Shown: positions 6,471-8,639 of the stretch, one piece after another
Numbering within the stretch: position 1 is the stretch's first letter
How the letters are laid out: every line of letters begins with the position of its first letter
Origin: an uncultured Methylococcaceae bacterium
Lineage (GTDB): Bacteria > Pseudomonadota > Gammaproteobacteria > Methylococcales > Methylomonadaceae
NCBI GenBank assembly: GCA_913009515.1
Contig: CAJVYO010000060.1
Location: forward strand, 1 to 8,639
Direction: 5' to 3'
DNA length: 8,639 nt
The notes under the pieces: model-generated
Database searches by the model: none
The model's input: the letters and a program-made list of their open reading frames with translations, nothing else
What the model was told of the DNA's origin: nothing
Program-made: the position numbers and the translations under genes

Positions 6471-7864
6471 AAAAGAATTATGTAGCGGATTGCAGCAATT
6501 GGGTACTCGATCGTTTTCCCTTAACAAAATTATGGAATGACCACATGGCGCAATACTATGCGCCGAGAAATTTTAACTTCTGGTATTTTTTTGGTTCACT
6601 CGCCTTATTAGTGCTAGTAAATCAGCTGGTCACAGGTATTTTACTGACCATGAACTACAAGCCTGATGCTAATTTAGCATTTGATTCTGTTGAATATATT
6701 ATGCGTGAAGTCCCTTGGGGGTGGCTCGTGCGTTATATGCATTCTACGGGAGCTTCCGCCTTTTTCATCGTGGTGTACTTGCATATGTTTAGAGGACTGA
6801 TTTATGGTTCTTACAAGCAACCACGCGAATTAGTCTGGATATTTGGCATGCTATTATTCGTCGCCCTAATGGCTGAAGCCTTCATGGGATACTTATTACC
6901 TTGGGGACAAATGTCTTACTGGGGTGCACAGGTTATTATTTCCTTATTCAGTGCCATTCCCATCATTGGTGATGATTTATCCTTATGGGTACGTGGTGAT
7001 TACGTTATTTCTGATGCCACTTTAAATCGTTTCTTTGCTTTCCATGTTATTGCGATTCCATTGATTTTATTAATGTTAATCTTCTTACATATTGTGGCAT
7101 TACATGAAGTTGGTTCAAATAATCCTGACGGCATCGATATTAAAGCATCTAAAGATCCTTGGGGACATCCTGTTGATGGTATCCCTTTTCACCCTTACTA
7201 TACGGTGAAAGATATTGTCGGTGTGTCGGTGTTTCTATTCTTCTTTGCGACGGTCTTATTTTATATGCCAGAAATGGGCGGCTACTTTTTAGAGCATGCT
7301 AATTTCATACCTGCTGACCCGTTAGCCACGCCTGAACATATTGCTCCAGTTTGGTATTTCACGCCATTTTATGCGATTTTAAGAGCGATTCCTGATAAGT
7401 TTGCTGGGGTTATTGCGATGGGCGGAGCTATTTTCGTCTTATTCTTATTACCTTGGTTAGATCGTAGCCCTGTTAAATCTATTCGCTATCGCGGTGGTAT
7501 CTATAAAAAAGCTATTTTATTATTTGTTATTAGTTTTTTAGGTCTAGGTTATTTAGGTATGCAAGCACCAACAGCCGGTGCAACCATGATGGCTCGTGTT
7601 TTCACTGCTATTTATTTTGGATTTTTCTTATTAATGCCAATTTATACGCGCTGGGAAACTACTAAACCCGTTCCTAAGCGTCTTTCAGAGCAACCGACCA
7701 TTGAAGATCGTATTCCTGGCTGGGTTTCAACTGCAAAAGAAATGGTACATGAAGTTTCTGTGGAAAAAGACGGTGAAACCGTTACGCGTACTCGCCCTAG
7801 CCCACAAGGTATTAAAACTGTCTTAATACGTACCGCTAAAAACCTTAAGGAGAGCTTAGACTAA
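6467..7864 (+). CDS. petB: Cytochrome b subunit of cytochrome bc1, with C-terminal extension
   Basis: This integral membrane subunit carries the low- and high-potential b haems and the Qo and Qi quinone sites. Eight transmembrane helices can be placed at about residues 38-62, 92-113, 122-146, 187-212, 248-268, 311-330, 347-366 and 376-394. Haem ligands are H92 and H106 in helix B and H193 and H208 in helix D. The helix-D pair is 15 apart, one more than in mitochondrial cytochrome b, as I recall for beta- and gammaproteobacteria. The Qo motif is PVWY (294-297) in place of PEWY. At 465 residues the protein is longer than the roughly 400-440 usual in the group: about 65 charged residues follow the last helix (from about 398). 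GAGG at 6456-6459 is a good ribosome-binding site. The stop overlaps the petC start (TAATG). Confidence 0.97.
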   Translation: MKKNYVADCSNWVLDRFPLTKLWNDHMAQYYAPRNFNFWYFFGSLALLVLVNQLVTGILLTMNYKPDANLAFDSVEYIMREVPWGWLVRYMHSTGASAFFIVVYLHMFRGLIYGSYKQPRELVWIFGMLLFVALMAEAFMGYLLPWGQMSYWGAQVIISLFSAIPIIGDDLSLWVRGDYVISDATLNRFFAFHVIAIPLILLMLIFLHIVALHEVGSNNPDGIDIKASKDPWGHPVDGIPFHPYYTVKDIVGVSVFLFFFATVLFYMPEMGGYFLEHANFIPADPLATPEHIAPVWYFTPFYAILRAIPDKFAGVIAMGGAIFVLFLLPWLDRSPVKSIRYRGGIYKKAILLFVISFLGLGYLGMQAPTAGATMMARVFTAIYFGFFLLMPIYTRWETTKPVPKRLSEQPTIEDRIPGWVSTAKEMVHEVSVEKDGETVTRTRPSPQGIKTVLIRTAKNLKESLD

Positions 7865-8586
7865 TGAAAAATTTATTCAAAATTTGGCTATTGCTCTTAT
7901 TACCGCTAGGTGCATTTGCCTCTAGTGGCATAGAGCTTGAAGACGCTGACATTGATTTGTCAGATTATCAATCCTTAGAAAATGGAGCCCAACTTTATGT
8001 TAAATATTGTTTAGGCTGTCATTCCGTAAAATACATGCGCTACTTAAACCTAGCGGATGATTTTAAAATTGATCAGCAAGAAATTTTAGATCAAGTGGCT
8101 CCTGAAGGGGCTGGTATCTACGATAAAATGCTGACCGCAATGAATGGCCATGATGCTAAAAAATGGTTTGGTACTCGTCCACCTGATTTATCGCTGATTG
8201 CTCGCTCTCGCGGTGAAGATTGGTTAGTAAGTTATTTAAAAGGCTTTTATGCTGATAAAACTAAGGCTTTAGGCGTTAATAATACCGTTTTTCCTAGTGT
8301 TGGTATGCCTAATCCACTTTGGCAATTACAAGGTGAACAACAAGCTATTATCAAAAAAATAGATGGTCGTGATGTCATTACTAAATTAGTCATTACCGAA
8401 AAAGGGTCCATGACTCCAAAACAATTTGATAAAGCAGTCAATGATATTACCGCTTTCTTGGTTTATGCAAGTGAGCCTCATCAAGAAGAACGCCGTAGTA
8501 TGGGTAAATATGTTCTATTATTTATCTTATTATTTGGTGTGATTGCTTATTTATTGAAAAAAGAATATTGGAAAGATGTTCATTAG
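7864..8586 (+). CDS. petC: Cytochrome c1 subunit of cytochrome bc1
   Basis: Cytochrome c1 receives electrons from the Rieske cluster and hands them to a soluble or membrane cytochrome c. The 240-residue precursor has a Sec signal peptide (KNLFKIWLLLLLPLGAFAS, cleavage probably after about residue 19-21), so the mature protein is periplasmic. The haem c motif CLGCH is at 49-53, the conserved RPPDLS at 105-110, and the likely sixth ligand M148 in FPSVGMPNPLW. A single C-terminal transmembrane anchor (about 216-231) is followed by a short basic cytoplasmic end, KKEYWKDVH. The ATG overlaps the petB stop by 1 nt, and AAGGAG at 7847-7852, inside petB, serves as ribosome-binding site. It is the last gene of petABC; a terminator hairpin begins 23 bp after the stop. 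The haem must be attached by a cytochrome c maturation system encoded elsewhere. Confidence 0.97.
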   Translation: MKNLFKIWLLLLLPLGAFASSGIELEDADIDLSDYQSLENGAQLYVKYCLGCHSVKYMRYLNLADDFKIDQQEILDQVAPEGAGIYDKMLTAMNGHDAKKWFGTRPPDLSLIARSRGEDWLVSYLKGFYADKTKALGVNNTVFPSVGMPNPLWQLQGEQQAIIKKIDGRDVITKLVITEKGSMTPKQFDKAVNDITAFLVYASEPHQEERRSMGKYVLLFILLFGVIAYLLKKEYWKDVH

Positions 8587-8602
8587 TTCATAAAATAGTC
8601 TG

Positions 8603-8639
8603 AAAAAAAAAGCGTAAACACGTTGCAATGTTTACGCTT
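8603..8639. terminator. Intrinsic terminator after petC, probably bidirectional (reaches window end)
   Basis: An 11-bp perfect stem pairs 8610-8620 with 8629-8639 around an 8-base loop, CGTTGCAA. It is preceded by nine A residues (8603-8611), which on the - strand form the T-run of a terminator. The right arm ends in CTT at the last base of the window, so the forward T-run would lie just outside. Position 23 bp after the petC stop fits the end of the petABC transcript. The A-tract suggests it also stops a convergent gene beyond the window. Confidence 0.85.

Noticed and set aside
1..8639. CRISPR array, insertion sequence, tRNA, phage or defence system
   Set aside because: No direct-repeat array, terminal inverted repeats, transposase, tRNA-like cloverleaf or foreign-looking gene was seen. 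Coding genes of conserved housekeeping families fill nearly the whole window.

Overview
The window is an AT-rich stretch of a gammaproteobacterial chromosome with every gene on the + strand and almost no intergenic space. The order mlaE-mlaD-mlaB-murA-hisG-hisD-hisC followed by petA-petB-petC is the envelope/histidine/cytochrome bc1 neighbourhood familiar from Gammaproteobacteria such as Pseudomonas. Family-level details agree: a short-form HisG, a PVWY rather than PEWY Qo motif in cytochrome b, and a fused b6-IV-type single cytochrome b gene. The low GC content together with an ASCH-domain gene inside the his cluster could fit a marine methanotroph (Methylococcales) or a sulfur-oxidising lineage, but the genus cannot be fixed from this sequence.

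Layout. Positions 3-1088 hold the end of an Mla phospholipid-transport operon: the C-terminal part of permease MlaE (cut by the window edge), the membrane-anchored MCE protein MlaD and the STAS protein MlaB. The periplasmic carrier gene mlaC, which normally sits between mlaD and mlaB, is absent from this position. So is the BolA-family gene (ibaG) usually found between mlaB and murA. Positions 1105-2370 are murA (first committed step of peptidoglycan synthesis). Positions 2386-5773 are hisG, hisD, a 109-residue ASCH-domain protein and hisC, with gaps of 3-31 bp, so mlaE to hisC probably forms one long transcript.

Positions 5774-5867 are the only sizeable gap. It contains a 33-nt imperfect hairpin and the leader of the petABC operon, with a strong Shine-Dalgarno sequence before petA. 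petA (Rieske protein), petB (cytochrome b) and petC (cytochrome c1) overlap by 4 and 1 nt and encode a complete three-subunit ubiquinol:cytochrome c oxidoreductase. A strong hairpin terminator lies at the very end of the window.

No new multi-gene system was found: this is mostly conserved housekeeping DNA. The points that deserve a second look are the missing mlaC, the ASCH gene in the his cluster, the Lys-Arg (not Arg-Arg) Tat motif of the Rieske protein, the roughly 65-residue C-terminal extension of cytochrome b, and the hairpin in front of petA. All statements about homologues come from recalled family knowledge; no database search was possible.
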